A stretch of DNA of 64,000 bases from an uncultured Hyphomonadaceae bacterium (GTDB lineage Bacteria; Pseudomonadota; Alphaproteobacteria; Caulobacterales; Hyphomonadaceae), in assembly GCA_913057945.1 (NCBI GenBank), contig CAJXOF010000014.1:1-64000 (forward strand). Reading direction: 5' to 3'. Positions 43,782-53,790 of this stretch are shown here, in pieces. Each line of letters begins with the position of its first letter. Positions within the stretch are counted from its first letter, which is position 1. Both the position numbers and the translations under genes were made by a program. A model generated the notes under the pieces. It did no database searches, was not told where the DNA came from, and saw only the letters and a list, made by a program, of their open reading frames with translations.

Positions 43782-44636
43782 ATGGACAGACGCAGACATC
43801 ATCCCGAACTCGAAGCCGACCGGCGCGCGGACCGGAAGACCTGGATCTATTTCGGATGCTTCCTGTTCGCATCCTATCTGGTCGAGGCGTTGTCGGACCA
43901 ATACGAACTGGCGCGCAATGGGGCCGCCCATCCGAACTTGCCCTGGCTCAGCCAGGCCACCTCGCATGGGGTGATCCTGGCGCTGACGCCGTTCATCACC
44001 TTCATGCTCAGCCGGTTCCCTTTGGCTGCCGGACAATGGCGCAACAATCTCGCGATCCATGTGGCGGCCACGGCGGGGTTCTCATTGGTCCATATCCTCG
44101 CCATGGTCGCCTTGAGGAAGCTGCTAACCCCGATCATCTTCGGCTTCCCGTATGAGTTCGGCCTGCGGGATGCCTCGGTCTGGCTCTACGAATACCGGAA
44201 GGACATATTGAGCTACACGTTGATCGCCGCGATCTTCTGGGTGAGCCGACTGGCGGAGCAGCGCGCGCTCGATACGCGCGCCGCGCAACGCGATGCAACG
44301 GATCTGCACAGATTGACCCTCAAATCGGGCGGGCGCTCCTATTTCGTGAATGCACCAGATGTGATCTGGGCCAAGGCGGCCGGCAACTACGTGGAAGTGA
44401 TCGCCACGGGCAAAACCTATCTGGCGCGCCTGACGTTGACAGAGCTGTCGCGTCTGCTGGACGCGGCCGGCGGGCGGCATGTGCGGGTGCATCGTTCGCA
44501 TATCGTCAATCTCGACCGGGTGAGTGAGGTGCTGCCGACCGGAGAGGGGGATGTGACCCTGCGGCTGGATACGGGCGACGAGGTGCCGGGCTCACGGCGG
44601 TATCGCGCCCAATTCGAGCCGGAACTGGCGGCCTGA
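43782..44636 (+). CDS. Membrane-bound LytTR DNA-binding regulator
   Basis: The 284-residue protein has an N-terminal membrane domain of four helices (about residues 20-150), then a short coil and a C-terminal LytTR domain (about 178-284). The LytTR domain shows DVIWAKAAGNYVEVIATGKT and VRVHRSHIVNLDRVSEV. LytTR domains bind DNA through a beta-fold and are usually attached to receivers; here the input is a membrane domain, so it may sense a lipid or membrane state. It is divergent from the acyltransferase, its likely target. The start MDRRRHHPELEADRR lacks a clear ribosome site. Confidence 0.88.
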   Translation: MDRRRHHPELEADRRADRKTWIYFGCFLFASYLVEALSDQYELARNGAAHPNLPWLSQATSHGVILALTPFITFMLSRFPLAAGQWRNNLAIHVAATAGFSLVHILAMVALRKLLTPIIFGFPYEFGLRDASVWLYEYRKDILSYTLIAAIFWVSRLAEQRALDTRAAQRDATDLHRLTLKSGGRSYFVNAPDVIWAKAAGNYVEVIATGKTYLARLTLTELSRLLDAAGGRHVRVHRSHIVNLDRVSEVLPTGEGDVTLRLDTGDEVPGSRRYRAQFEPELAA

Positions 44637-44709
44637 CCACTTTTCCGTGAGGGGGTAGGCGGTTGAAGAAATGCCGCTAGGGTGCCGGGTATTCCTGTCG
44701 GAGACGCTC

Positions 44710-46014
44710 ATGCTTCACATGTTTCGCGCCGTTATCTGGTTTCTCGTTCGCTTGCCATTGCTGCTCCTGATCTTCGTGACCGCTCTGGTCATGAGCAGCT
44801 GCACCATGCTCGGGCTGAACTATGCGAGCCTTGAAACCACCAACAAGGCGGCCCCGCAGCCAGCCCTCGATGTCGCCGCGATCATCAGCGAGGCGTCCTA
44901 CCGAACAGACCTGATGCAAAGCTTCGAGGACGTGCTTTACGGACCCTGGCCAGAGGGTATGCCGGTCAGCTGGGGTGAGCCCCGACTGGTGGAGGCTGAC
45001 CTGCTGGGCGGTAAGGGCCGGCTGGAGGAGATACCCGTCACGATTGGCACGGGTGAGGGCGCGAGCCAGTTCTGGCTGGCTGTCGCGATCCCGGCAGGCG
45101 AGGGGCCATTCCCGCTCGTGATCAGTCAGACCTTTTCCAGCAATTGCGCCGCTTTTCCCGGCTATCCGGTCACTTCGACGGCGGGAACGCCGTGCGAGGG
45201 CAGCGAAATGGATGGCACGTTCGGCTATCTCGCGACCCAGATGTTCGGCACCTATATCGCCAAGGTACCGCTGGAGCGGTTCATGGATACGGGCATCGCC
45301 TATGCCACCTTCTACGGCTCGGACTTCGTGCCCGACCGCCGAAATGAAGCGCCGGACGTGATGGAGCACCTTGGCGGCCCGATCAATCCGACCAGCACGC
45401 TGATGGCGTGGGCCTATGGCTATTCAGCCGCCATGGATGCGCTGGAAGGCCGGGACGAGATTGATTCCGGGGCGATGGTCCTGTTCGGGCATTCGCGCTT
45501 CGGCAAGGCAGCGTTGATTACAGGGGCCTGGGATCGCCGCGCCGATGCCGTGATCGCCCATCAGGCGGGGTTTGCCGGGGCTTCCCTGTCCCGCTCGGAA
45601 ACGGGCGAAGGGCTCAAGCGGATGGCGGAATCCTATCCGCATTGGTTGGCACCGCAGACCCAGGACTGGCTGGACCGGCTGGACGAATTGCCCGTGGACC
45701 AGCACCAATTGCTGGCGCTACTTGCGCCGACGCCGGTCCTGCTGGGCAATGGGCGCCGGGATGTCTGGTCCGATCCGAATTCTTCCTTTCGCGCCGCCCT
45801 ATCAGCCTCCGAAGCCTATGTGGCGGCTGGCGAAGAGGGCTTGCCCACAGGCGGCATGAAGCAGGAGTTCGAGCCCGGCGCCGGCATCGCATGGTGGCTC
45901 CGGCCGGGCGGGCACAGCATCGTGTCGGAGGACATTGATACGTTCATTGCCTTCATTGATGCGCAGTTTCCAGACGCATCTCGCAAGCAAGGTGCTGTTC
46001 ACGCAGCAGAATAG
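44710..46014 (+). CDS. Glucuronoyl-esterase-like (CE15-related) alpha/beta hydrolase
   Basis: From ATG 44710 the protein has 434 residues, with a hydrophobic N-terminus (AVIWFLVRLPLLLLIFVTAL) and a cysteine shortly after that may be lipidated (MSSCTML). The nucleophile region FGHSRFGKAALI matches the CE15 GxSRxGKxA motif, and the late PGGHSI supplies the catalytic His. CE15 enzymes cleave glucuronoyl esters between xylan and lignin; related bacterial proteins act on other esters. The gene is alone, without other polysaccharide-degrading enzymes. The start at 44671 adds 13 residues and is less likely. It is probably exported. Confidence 0.75.
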   Translation: MLHMFRAVIWFLVRLPLLLLIFVTALVMSSCTMLGLNYASLETTNKAAPQPALDVAAIISEASYRTDLMQSFEDVLYGPWPEGMPVSWGEPRLVEADLLGGKGRLEEIPVTIGTGEGASQFWLAVAIPAGEGPFPLVISQTFSSNCAAFPGYPVTSTAGTPCEGSEMDGTFGYLATQMFGTYIAKVPLERFMDTGIAYATFYGSDFVPDRRNEAPDVMEHLGGPINPTSTLMAWAYGYSAAMDALEGRDEIDSGAMVLFGHSRFGKAALITGAWDRRADAVIAHQAGFAGASLSRSETGEGLKRMAESYPHWLAPQTQDWLDRLDELPVDQHQLLALLAPTPVLLGNGRRDVWSDPNSSFRAALSASEAYVAAGEEGLPTGGMKQEFEPGAGIAWWLRPGGHSIVSEDIDTFIAFIDAQFPDASRKQGAVHAAE

Positions 46015-46057
46015 CGCATAAGCTCCATACAGAACAAAAAAGCTGTGGGAGGCCCAA

Positions 46058-46486
46058 ATGCCAATCAATGTCGAATTTCTCTATCCTGTCCTTGCGCTGG
46101 TCGTGTGGACGCTGATCCTCTGGCTGTGGATGTATGCTACGCGTATCCCCGCCATGCAGAAGGCCCAGATCAACCCGGATGATGCTCGCCATCCCGGTAC
46201 TTATGGCGACAAGCTGCCGGCAAATGTCCGCTCGGTTGCGGACAATTACAATCATCTTCATGAGCAGCCGACCGTGTTCTATGCGCTGATGTTCTTTGCG
46301 GCGCTGACGGGCGGCGGGGATCATATCGCGACCCTGTTGGCCTGGATCTATGTCGGCCTGCGCATTGTGCATTCCTTCGTCCAGATCCTGTCGCCGAAGG
46401 TGACTTTGCGTTTCTCTGTCTTTGCGCTCGCCTCGATCACGCTGATCGTGCTGGCCGGCAAGGAAGTGATCCGCATCCTCGTCTGA
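46058..46486 (+). CDS. MAPEG family membrane protein
   Basis: The 142-residue protein has four membrane helices and the MAPEG pattern: ADNYNHLHEQPTVFYALMFF in the second helix region and IVHSFVQILSPKVTLRF after it. Family members are trimeric glutathione-linked enzymes in eukaryotes and are poorly studied in bacteria. It follows the esterase gene by 43 bases. No signal peptide is seen. Confidence 0.9.
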   Translation: MPINVEFLYPVLALVVWTLILWLWMYATRIPAMQKAQINPDDARHPGTYGDKLPANVRSVADNYNHLHEQPTVFYALMFFAALTGGGDHIATLLAWIYVGLRIVHSFVQILSPKVTLRFSVFALASITLIVLAGKEVIRILV

Positions 46487-46546
46487 GGCAGGCAATCACA
46501 GCCGAAGGGACTTATCAGGGGGCCAAAAGCGCTCTAAAGGGCGCGG

Positions 46547-47620
46547 ATGGCTACTCTTTCCCTTTCCCGACTCCAGCTGGTTGTTGATCGTTTCGAACAG
46601 GTCGAGGCGCGCATGGGTGCGACGACCGAAACCGATGAGATCATCGCCCTGTCCAAGGAGCATTCCGAACTCAAACCCGTTGTCGATAAGGCGCGGGAAG
46701 TCATGGCCGCGCGCAAGGGCCTGGAAGAGGCCGAAACGCTGGCGTCCTCAGGCGATGCCGAAATGGCAGAACTCGCCCAGATGGAAATCGAGGACATCAA
46801 GGACCGCCTGCCGGATCTGGAGCAGGAGATGCAGGTCTTGCTGCTGCCCAAGGATGTTGATGATGCGGCAAACATCGTGCTTGAGGTCCGCGCCGGTACG
46901 GGCGGCGACGAGGCCGCACTGTTCGCGGGCGACCTCTACCGCATGTATACCCGGTACGCTCAGACCATGGGCTGGAAGGTCGAAGTGGTCGACGCTTCCG
47001 AGGGCGATGCGGGCGGTTACAAGGAAATCGTCGCCAATATTGCGGGTGACGGCGTGTTCGGTCACATGAAATGGGAAAGCGGTGTGCACCGCGTCCAGCG
47101 CGTTCCGGCCACCGAGACGCAGGGCCGCATCCATACGTCGGCGGCGACCGTGGCGGTTCTGCCCGCACCTGAGAATGTCGAGATCGAGGTGAAGCCGGAA
47201 GACATCCGTATCGACACAATGCGGTCTTCCGGCGCGGGTGGCCAGCACGTCAACACAACGGATTCGGCTGTGCGGATCACGCACCTTGCGACCGGTATCA
47301 TGGTGACGAGCTCGGAAAAGTCCCAGCACGTCAACCGCGAGAAGGCGATGGAACAGCTGAAGATCCGTCTCTACGAGAAAGAGCGCTCCGAACGCGACGC
47401 GGAACGCGCTGAGGCGCGCGCGAGCCAGATTGGCACCGGCGACCGCAGCCAGAAGGTTCGCACCTATAATTATCCAGAGAACCGCGTCACCGATCACCGC
47501 ATCGGCCTGACCCTGTATTCCCTCGACAAGATCGTCACCGGCGACAAGCTGAATGATGTCGTCGAAGCGCTGATCACGGAAGACCGGGCCCGGAAGCTGG
47601 CCGCGATGGAGGCAAACTGA
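46547..47620 (+). CDS. prfA: Peptide chain release factor 1
   Basis: The 357-residue protein is a typical RF1. An N-terminal helical domain leads to the anticodon-reading domain and the catalytic GGQ at residues 231-233 ([18 protein letters not shown]). RF1 reads UAA and UAG and releases the peptide, and the Gln of GGQ is methylated by PrmC, the next gene. Their spacing is one base, and the prmC ribosome site GGAGG lies within the last codons of prfA, so they are translationally coupled. Confidence 0.98.
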   Translation: MATLSLSRLQLVVDRFEQVEARMGATTETDEIIALSKEHSELKPVVDKAREVMAARKGLEEAETLASSGDAEMAELAQMEIEDIKDRLPDLEQEMQVLLLPKDVDDAANIVLEVRAGTGGDEAALFAGDLYRMYTRYAQTMGWKVEVVDASEGDAGGYKEIVANIAGDGVFGHMKWESGVHRVQRVPATETQGRIHTSAATVAVLPAPENVEIEVKPEDIRIDTMRSSGAGGQHVNTTDSAVRITHLATGIMVTSSEKSQHVNREKAMEQLKIRLYEKERSERDAERAEARASQIGTGDRSQKVRTYNYPENRVTDHRIGLTLYSLDKIVTGDKLNDVVEALITEDRARKLAAMEAN

Positions 47621-47621
47621 G

Positions 47622-48482
47622 CTGCCTGGCAAGACGTATGACATCCTGCTGGCAGAAGGCGCGGTTCGATTGCGCGAGGCCGGCATAGATACAGCCCGGC
47701 TCGAAGCCCGCTGGTTGCTGGCCCATGTTGCAGGCTGTCAGTCGGCAGACCTTATCGCGCGCGGCGGTGATCCGGTTTCGGATGAAACCATCTCCGCTTT
47801 TTCGAGCGTCATTGCGCGCCGCGTCACCCGCGAACCGCTTCAGCACATCCTGGGCACGACCGAATTCTACGGCCTCGACTTCCTGAGCGATGCCCGCGCA
47901 CTGATCCCCCGCCCGGACAGCGAGATTGTGGTCGAGGCGGCCCTCGCGCATATCCCTGAGGGGCAGCCGGTTTTCGTCGCCGACCTCGGAACGGGGAGCG
48001 GATGCCTGCTATCTGCCATTCTGGCGAACCGGCCGCATGCGTCGGGAGAGGGGGTCGAGGCGAGCCCGGAGGCTGCGGCGCTTGCCCGCGAAAACCTGTC
48101 CCGGCTCGGTCTGTCAGATCGTGCGTCCGTTCACGATGGCCCTTGGTCTGGCTGGCAGAAATGGAACGAGGCGGACCTGATCATTTCCAATCCTCCTTAT
48201 ATCGTCAGCGCGGAGATGGCCGACCTGATGCCCGAAGTCAGGGACCATGATCCGGCTGCAGCGCTGGATGGCGGCGCCGACGGCCTCGACGCCTATCGGG
48301 AGATTGTGCGGTTGGGGGCCGGAGCCATGAAGCCCGGTGCCTGGCTGGTGTTCGAGATCGGGTATGACCAAAGGGAATCCGTCAGCGGGCTGCTTGAAAT
48401 GGCAGGATTCGAGGCCATCTCCTGTCTGAACGATCTCGGTGGAAACGACCGGGCCATCGTCGCGCAACGCCCTGTTGTGTAA
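47622..48482 (+). CDS. prmC: Release-factor glutamine methyltransferase, apparent CTG start
   Basis: The protein (286 residues from the CTG at 47622) has the PrmC layout. An N-terminal helical domain is followed by the SAM-binding motif VADLGTGSGCLLSAIL and the catalytic NPPY at residues 190-193. It methylates the GGQ glutamine of RF1 and RF2. Between the last in-frame stop (47571) and a TTG at 47670 there is no ATG, GTG or TTG. The CTG follows GGAGG (47608-47612) by 9 bases, and the codons after it match PrmC. A TTG start at 47670 would remove 16 conserved residues. The non-standard start is inferred. Confidence 0.9.
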   Translation: MPGKTYDILLAEGAVRLREAGIDTARLEARWLLAHVAGCQSADLIARGGDPVSDETISAFSSVIARRVTREPLQHILGTTEFYGLDFLSDARALIPRPDSEIVVEAALAHIPEGQPVFVADLGTGSGCLLSAILANRPHASGEGVEASPEAAALARENLSRLGLSDRASVHDGPWSGWQKWNEADLIISNPPYIVSAEMADLMPEVRDHDPAAALDGGADGLDAYREIVRLGAGAMKPGAWLVFEIGYDQRESVSGLLEMAGFEAISCLNDLGGNDRAIVAQRPVV

Positions 48483-48678
48483 TACTTACATTTCTTCTTG
48501 GCGTATTGGGAAAGTCACGCTAGAAGATTCTCGTGAGACGGCGACCACACACGGTGTAACTGCATGTCCCCCTCACAAGACTCGCGCAAATCAAGGGCTG
48601 GGGCCACTTTATCCAGAAGGCCGGTTGCGCTGGGAATTGCCTGAAAACAGATCAGGCGCATGAAACGGGAAGATCTGC

Positions 48679-49344
48679 ATGAAACGTTCACGCGGGCGCA
48701 ATCGTCGCTCAGGCGGTAGCAGCCAGAACAGCCATAACAATCCGAATCGTCACTATGAAAGCGTCGGTCCGGATGTAAAAATTCGTGGATCTGCCCAGCA
48801 GGTGCTGGACAAGTATCAGCAATATGCTCGTGACGCACAGACGAGCGGCGACCGGATCCTGTCTGAAGCCTATTACCAGTTTGCCGAACACTATCAGCGG
48901 ATTGTAGCCAAGCAGACGGAAGCGAAAGAACGCTCCCAGCAGCAGCGCGGCCAGAATCGCGACAATCGCCGCGACGACAATGACAGCAGCAATTCCGACA
49001 GCGACAATTCCTCCAAGCAGGAAGCCGAAGTCGAAGCGCGCAACAAGAACCGTGATGAGGATGACCGCTCCGACCGGGACGCTGACTCTTCCGGCGAGTC
49101 TGCTTCCCGCAGCGACGAGTCTTCCGAGAGTTCCGACCGGTCTGAGGATAGCGATGACAAGGCTGAGAAGCCCCGCTCGCGCACCCGCCGCAAGCCTTAC
49201 GCCAAGCGCGAAAAATCGGACGACGCCCCTGAGGCTGAGACCGATGGCGTGCTGAAGACCGTGTCCCGTGGCCGCCGGAAAGCGGCGCCAAAGGAAGATG
49301 ATAGCGCCCAACCGAAAGAGGCGTCCGCGGAAACCACCGACTGA
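48679..49344 (+). CDS. DUF4167 protein with long acidic-Ser/Arg low-complexity tail
   Basis: The 221-residue protein has the DUF4167 core at its N-terminus (VGPDVKIRGSAQQVLDKYQQ, with DAQTSGDRILSEAYYQFAEH after it). A long disordered tail of Ser, Asp, Glu, Arg and Lys follows (about residues 75-221), with RSRTRRKPYAKRE. DUF4167 is a small alphaproteobacterial family often found behind prmC, possibly RNA-binding. It starts 196 bases after prmC and is followed by a terminator. Confidence 0.85.
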   Translation: MKRSRGRNRRSGGSSQNSHNNPNRHYESVGPDVKIRGSAQQVLDKYQQYARDAQTSGDRILSEAYYQFAEHYQRIVAKQTEAKERSQQQRGQNRDNRRDDNDSSNSDSDNSSKQEAEVEARNKNRDEDDRSDRDADSSGESASRSDESSESSDRSEDSDDKAEKPRSRTRRKPYAKREKSDDAPEAETDGVLKTVSRGRRKAAPKEDDSAQPKEASAETTD

Positions 49345-49371
49345 GGGTGAGGCTGTCATACACGTTTAAAG

Positions 49372-49405
49372 AGCCCGGCTGCTATCTCGCAGGCCGGGCT
49401 TTTTC
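49372..49405 (+). terminator. Intrinsic terminator of the DUF4167 gene
   Basis: AGCCCGGC (49372-49379) pairs with GCCGGGCT (49393-49400), followed by TTTT and a U-rich tail. It lies 27 bases after the DUF4167 stop, so it ends the prfA-prmC-DUF4167 transcript. Confidence 0.9.
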
Positions 49406-49543
49406 TTGCGCCTATGGTAACAATACGGGCGGTTGTAAGACGGATAAAGGCTACCCACATCAGGGAAGAACCGGATACCGGCTGCCGCTGAGCGGGGCCA
49501 TCATCCAGAACCTTCCATGATCTGCCTTTCAAAGGGGATGTAG

Positions 49544-52165
49544 ATGAATATTGAACAATATACCGAACGCGCCCGCGCGATCATCCAGGGCGCCCAGACA
49601 GCTGCCCTCGCAAACGGGCACCAGGTGCTGACACCGGCCCATGTCCTGAAAACCATGCTGGAAGACCGCGACCAGCTGGCCGTGAACCTGATCCGCGCAA
49701 GCGGCGGGCGGCCGGAACTGGTGGCGCAAGGCATTGATACCGCGCTCGGCAAATTGCCTAAAGTGCAGGGCGCAAGCTCCGGCCTGCGTCTCGAACAGGC
49801 AGGAGCCCAGCTTTTCCAGTCGGCAGAAGAGGGCGCCAAGAAGGCAGGCGACAGCTTTGTCACCGTCGAGCGCCTGTTGCTGGCTCTGGCCAGTCTCAAG
49901 AATGATCCGGCTGCAGACGTGCTGGCAAATGCCGGCGTCACGCCCTCCGGCCTCGAAGGCGCGGTGGCCGAGCTTCGCCAGGGCCGCACGGCCGACAGCG
50001 AGAACGCCGAAGAAGGCTATGAAGCGCTCAAGAAATATGCCCGTGACCTGACCAAGGATGCCCGCGAAGGCAAGCTCGACCCGGTCATTGGCCGCGACGA
50101 GGAAATCCGCCGCGCGATCCAGGTCCTCTCCCGCCGGTCCAAGAACAATCCCGTCCTGATTGGTGAACCCGGTGTGGGTAAAACCGCAATTGCCGAAGGC
50201 TTGGCCCTTCGCATCGTCAATGGCGACGTGCCGGAAAGCCTGAAGGGCAAGCGCCTGCTCGCGCTCGACATGGGCGCGCTGATCGCCGGGGCGAAATTCC
50301 GCGGTGAATTCGAGGAACGCCTGAAAGCCGTGCTGAATGAAGTTCAGCAGGCGGAAGGCGGCGTCGTCCTGTTCATTGACGAGATGCACACGCTGGTGGG
50401 TGCAGGCAAGGCCGATGGCGCGATGGACGCCTCCAACTTGCTGAAGCCTGCATTGGCGCGCGGCGAGCTGCACTGTATCGGCGCGACCACGCTCGACGAG
50501 TACCGCAAGCATGTGGAGGGCGACCCGGCCCTCGCGCGCCGGTTCATGGCGGTGTTTGTCGATGAGCCCACCGTTGCTGACACCATTTCCATTCTCCGTG
50601 GCCTGAAAGGCCGGTATGAGGCCCATCACGGGATCCGGGTGTCGGATGCCGCGATCGTGTCTGCTGCGAATTTGTCGAACCGCTACATTACGGACCGGTT
50701 CCTGCCGGACAAGGCCATCGACTTGATGGACGAGGCCTCCGCGCGGCTGCGCATGCAGGTCGACTCCAAGCCGGAGGAGCTGGACGAAATCGACCGTCGT
50801 CTGATGCAGCTCCGGATCGAGGCAGAGGCCCTCAAGAAGGAAAAGGATGCCGCGTCGGTTGATCGGCTGGAGACGATTGAAAGCGAAATCGCCGAGCTTC
50901 AGGCAAAATCTGATGAGCTGACGGCAACATGGTCAGCCGAAAAGAACAAGCTGAAAGGAGCTGCGTCCGCCAAGGAACAGCTCGACCGGGCCTATGCCGA
51001 TATGGCGGAAGCCCAACGCCAGGGTGATCTCGCCAAAGCGTCCGAGCTGAAATTCGCGACAATCCCGCAGCTCGAAAAACTCATCGCCGAAGTCGAAGGT
51101 AGCGAGGATGATCAGGGCGACGGCGGTCTCGTGTCCGAAGTCGTCCGTCCAGAGCATATCGCGGCCGTTGTCTCGAAGTGGACAGGCATTCCTGTCGACA
51201 AGATGATGGAGGGCGAGCGCGAGAAGCTGCTCAAGATGGAAGACGATTTGCGCAAGCGGGTCGTTGGCCAGGATGCCGCGCTGGAGGCTGTCTCAAATGC
51301 CGTACGTCGTGCGCGCGCGGGCCTGCAGGATCCGAACCGTCCCATCGGCTCTTTCCTGTTCGTCGGCCCGACCGGCGTCGGCAAGACCGAACTGACCAAG
51401 GCGCTGGCCGAATTCATGTTCGATGATGATACCGCGATCCTGCGGCTCGACATGTCGGAATTTTCCGAGAAGCATTCCGTCGCGCGTCTGATCGGCGCGC
51501 CTCCGGGCTATGTCGGCTATGATGAAGGCGGTGTGCTGACGGAATCTGTGCGTCGCCGACCCTATCAGGTCATCCTGTTCGACGAAGTGGAAAAGGCCCA
51601 TCCGGACCTGTTCAACACACTGTTGCAAGTCCTCGATGATGGTCGCCTGACCGATGGTCAGGGCCGTACGGTCGACTTCAAGAACACGATCATCATCATG
51701 ACCTCGAACCTCGGCGCAGACGCGCTGGCGAGCGGCGAGGAGGGCGATGTATCGGACGCGGCCAAGGATGCCGTCATGGGCGCCATCCGCATGCATTTCC
51801 GGCCGGAATTCATCAACCGGATCGACGAGATCGTCTTCTTCAAACGGCTGGGCCGTGGCGAGATCGACCATATCGTTGACATCCAGATGGAGCGCCTCGA
51901 AGCGCTGCTGAAGGACCGGAAGATGACGCTGCAGCTGAGCCTCGATGCTCGCAACTGGCTGGCCGCGCGCGGCTATGACCCCGTCTATGGGGCGCGGCCC
52001 CTGAAACGGGTCATCCAGAAGGAACTTCAGGACCCGCTTGCCCGGCTCCTGCTGGAAGGGCGTATCCATGATGGCGAGACCATCGAGATCGGCGTCGAGG
52101 GCGACCAGCTCTCCATCAACGGTGTCCCGAACGGGTTCGCCAAGGGTGCCGCAGCCCTGAACTAA
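49544..52165 (+). CDS. clpB: ATP-dependent disaggregase ClpB
   Basis: The 873-residue protein has the complete ClpB order. The N-domain is followed by the first AAA+ module with Walker A GEPGVGKT (207-214), a coiled-coil middle domain (about 415-540) and the second AAA+ module with GPTGVGKT (608-615). [12 protein letters not shown] and [12 protein letters not shown] are Walker B regions. It works with DnaK to rescue aggregated proteins under heat stress. No convincing heat-shock sigma32 box is visible upstream, so its regulation is not clear from the sequence. Confidence 0.98.
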   Translation: MNIEQYTERARAIIQGAQTAALANGHQVLTPAHVLKTMLEDRDQLAVNLIRASGGRPELVAQGIDTALGKLPKVQGASSGLRLEQAGAQLFQSAEEGAKKAGDSFVTVERLLLALASLKNDPAADVLANAGVTPSGLEGAVAELRQGRTADSENAEEGYEALKKYARDLTKDAREGKLDPVIGRDEEIRRAIQVLSRRSKNNPVLIGEPGVGKTAIAEGLALRIVNGDVPESLKGKRLLALDMGALIAGAKFRGEFEERLKAVLNEVQQAEGGVVLFIDEMHTLVGAGKADGAMDASNLLKPALARGELHCIGATTLDEYRKHVEGDPALARRFMAVFVDEPTVADTISILRGLKGRYEAHHGIRVSDAAIVSAANLSNRYITDRFLPDKAIDLMDEASARLRMQVDSKPEELDEIDRRLMQLRIEAEALKKEKDAASVDRLETIESEIAELQAKSDELTATWSAEKNKLKGAASAKEQLDRAYADMAEAQRQGDLAKASELKFATIPQLEKLIAEVEGSEDDQGDGGLVSEVVRPEHIAAVVSKWTGIPVDKMMEGEREKLLKMEDDLRKRVVGQDAALEAVSNAVRRARAGLQDPNRPIGSFLFVGPTGVGKTELTKALAEFMFDDDTAILRLDMSEFSEKHSVARLIGAPPGYVGYDEGGVLTESVRRRPYQVILFDEVEKAHPDLFNTLLQVLDDGRLTDGQGRTVDFKNTIIIMTSNLGADALASGEEGDVSDAAKDAVMGAIRMHFRPEFINRIDEIVFFKRLGRGEIDHIVDIQMERLEALLKDRKMTLQLSLDARNWLAARGYDPVYGARPLKRVIQKELQDPLARLLLEGRIHDGETIEIGVEGDQLSINGVPNGFAKGAAALN

Positions 52166-52178
52166 AGTCTTTCCCAAC

Positions 52179-52218
52179 AAAAAAGGCCCCGGCCGCTTTT
52201 GCGGTCGGGGCCTTTTTT
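52179..52218. terminator. Strong bidirectional terminator between clpB and the M23 gene
   Basis: GGCCCCGGCCGC (52185-52196) pairs with GCGGTCGGGGCC (52201-52212) around a TTTT loop with one G-U wobble. A-runs and T-runs flank both sides, so it works for clpB and for the convergent reverse gene ending at 52233. Confidence 0.95.
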
Positions 52219-52232
52219 GTGGTTCAAATCTC

Positions 52233-53612
52233 TTACGGTGAGCGTGGATTGACCAGTGGGGTGGCCGCCATCAATTGCGCGCCTTGGGCCGTGCGGATGG
52301 CGTCGATCTCGGCCTTGCGGGCTTCGAACTCGGCCAGCATGTCCGGCGTTTCGGCCAGCTTGCGCCCGGTCGGCAGTTTCAGCTTCATCGCATTGACCGG
52401 CTTGCCCTTGACGTAGACTTCATAATGCAGATGCGGACCCGTCGAGGCGCCGGTGGATCCGACATAGCCGATCACGTCGCCCTGACGGACCCGCTTGCCG
52501 GCGCGCACACCTGGGCCATAGCGCAGCATGTGGGCATAGGCGGTCTTGTAATTGTTGGCGTGCTTGATGCGGACATAATTGCCATAGCCGCCATAGCGGC
52601 TCGCGCGCTCTACCGTGCCATTGCCGGCCGCATAGATCGGCGTCCCGGACGGGGCGGCGAAATCGGTGCCCTTGTGCAGACGGGTATAGCCGGAGATCGG
52701 ATGGCGGCGATTGCCGAAGGACGAGGACAGGCGCGCGCCATTGATCGGTGTCTTCATCAGGAATTTCGTGGCGCTCTCGCCATTCTCGTCGAAATAGTCG
52801 GGCACCCCATCATCGCTCGGCGCGAAGCGATAGAAGCCGCGCGTCAGGGCGCGTCCGTTCAGCTTGGCATAGACAAGGTCACCACTCTTCACCGGCGTGC
52901 CGTGCTCATCGACCTGGGTCTCATAGACCATTTCGAAGGTGTCGCCCGGGTGGATCTCCCGCTGGAAATCCACGTCATAGGCAAAGGCGCTGGCAAAATC
53001 GACGACCTGCTGGTCACCGGCACCCAGCTTGCGGGCAGCCTCATAGATCGAGGTTTCGATCGGCGCCGCCACACGGTGATAGGTCGGGCTGAGGCGGGCT
53101 TTCAACTCGCTGGCCGTCCAGCCACCGGAGGCCGAACGGGTGATGAAAAGGTTACGTTCGGCATCTGCCTTGATGTTCAGGGCCGTCAGCTGGCCATTCG
53201 TGATGAAGGCATCTGCCTTGACCCCTGGGCGCAGGCGCCTTGGGTCCAGCAATTCCTTCTCATAGATCGTGTGCAGCGCGGCGGCGGCATCGGAAGGCTG
53301 CGCGCCGAGCCGGGTAACCAGTTCGGTCAGTGTCTCGCGGCTCTTCAGCGTGTCGCTCAAATGATCGGGAATGCCGAGACCGGGCTCGAATTCTGTGGCG
53401 GACAGCAGCGTTGTAGCCAGCGGCGGCGGGGCCGGGGAGGCGTGCGCCGCCCCCATCCCAACAGGGTCGTTGGACGGGCCGATCGTGACCAGGCCCAGAA
53501 CTGCCGAAACAGATCCCAGCAGGCCCAATACGACCAGACTCTTCACCCCATGCGACACCGTGCGGCTTGGCTCGGCGGTATTAGTCTCAATTGTACTCAC
53601 GTCATGCATCAT
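52233..53612 (-). CDS. M23-family murein endopeptidase, membrane-anchored
   Basis: From the ATG at 53612 (GGGAG upstream) the protein has 459 residues. A single membrane helix (SLVVLGLLGSVSAVLGLVTI) is followed by a periplasmic domain and the LytM/M23 catalytic domain with FGNRRHPISGYTRLHKGTDF and GPHLHYEV, which supply the zinc ligands (the His and Asp of HKGTDF, and the last His of HLH). M23 enzymes cut peptide crosslinks in peptidoglycan to let cells grow and divide. All catalytic residues are present, so it is an active hydrolase rather than an EnvC-like activator. Confidence 0.93.
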   Translation of the reverse strand: MMHDVSTIETNTAEPSRTVSHGVKSLVVLGLLGSVSAVLGLVTIGPSNDPVGMGAAHASPAPPPLATTLLSATEFEPGLGIPDHLSDTLKSRETLTELVTRLGAQPSDAAAALHTIYEKELLDPRRLRPGVKADAFITNGQLTALNIKADAERNLFITRSASGGWTASELKARLSPTYHRVAAPIETSIYEAARKLGAGDQQVVDFASAFAYDVDFQREIHPGDTFEMVYETQVDEHGTPVKSGDLVYAKLNGRALTRGFYRFAPSDDGVPDYFDENGESATKFLMKTPINGARLSSSFGNRRHPISGYTRLHKGTDFAAPSGTPIYAAGNGTVERASRYGGYGNYVRIKHANNYKTAYAHMLRYGPGVRAGKRVRQGDVIGYVGSTGASTGPHLHYEVYVKGKPVNAMKLKLPTGRKLAETPDMLAEFEARKAEIDAIRTAQGAQLMAATPLVNPRSP

Positions 53613-53790
53613 GGCGCGCTCTCCCTCACTCAGTGCCACCCAGCACCTCTGTCTCTCAGGACTGTGAATGTCAGAAGGACCTTTTATACCGTTTATACGT
53701 TAAGAAACGACAATTTTGCTCAATTTGGCCTTCTTGCTCTCCTACAAATCCTAGTAGCCAACCAAAGCAAGAAGCAAGCCGGAACCATCA

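Noticed and set aside
26533..48518. A 14-base identity ATTGGGAAAGTCAC at 26533 and 48505, both upstream of genes
   Set aside because: Several chance matches of this length are expected in 64 kb, and the flanking bases do not agree.
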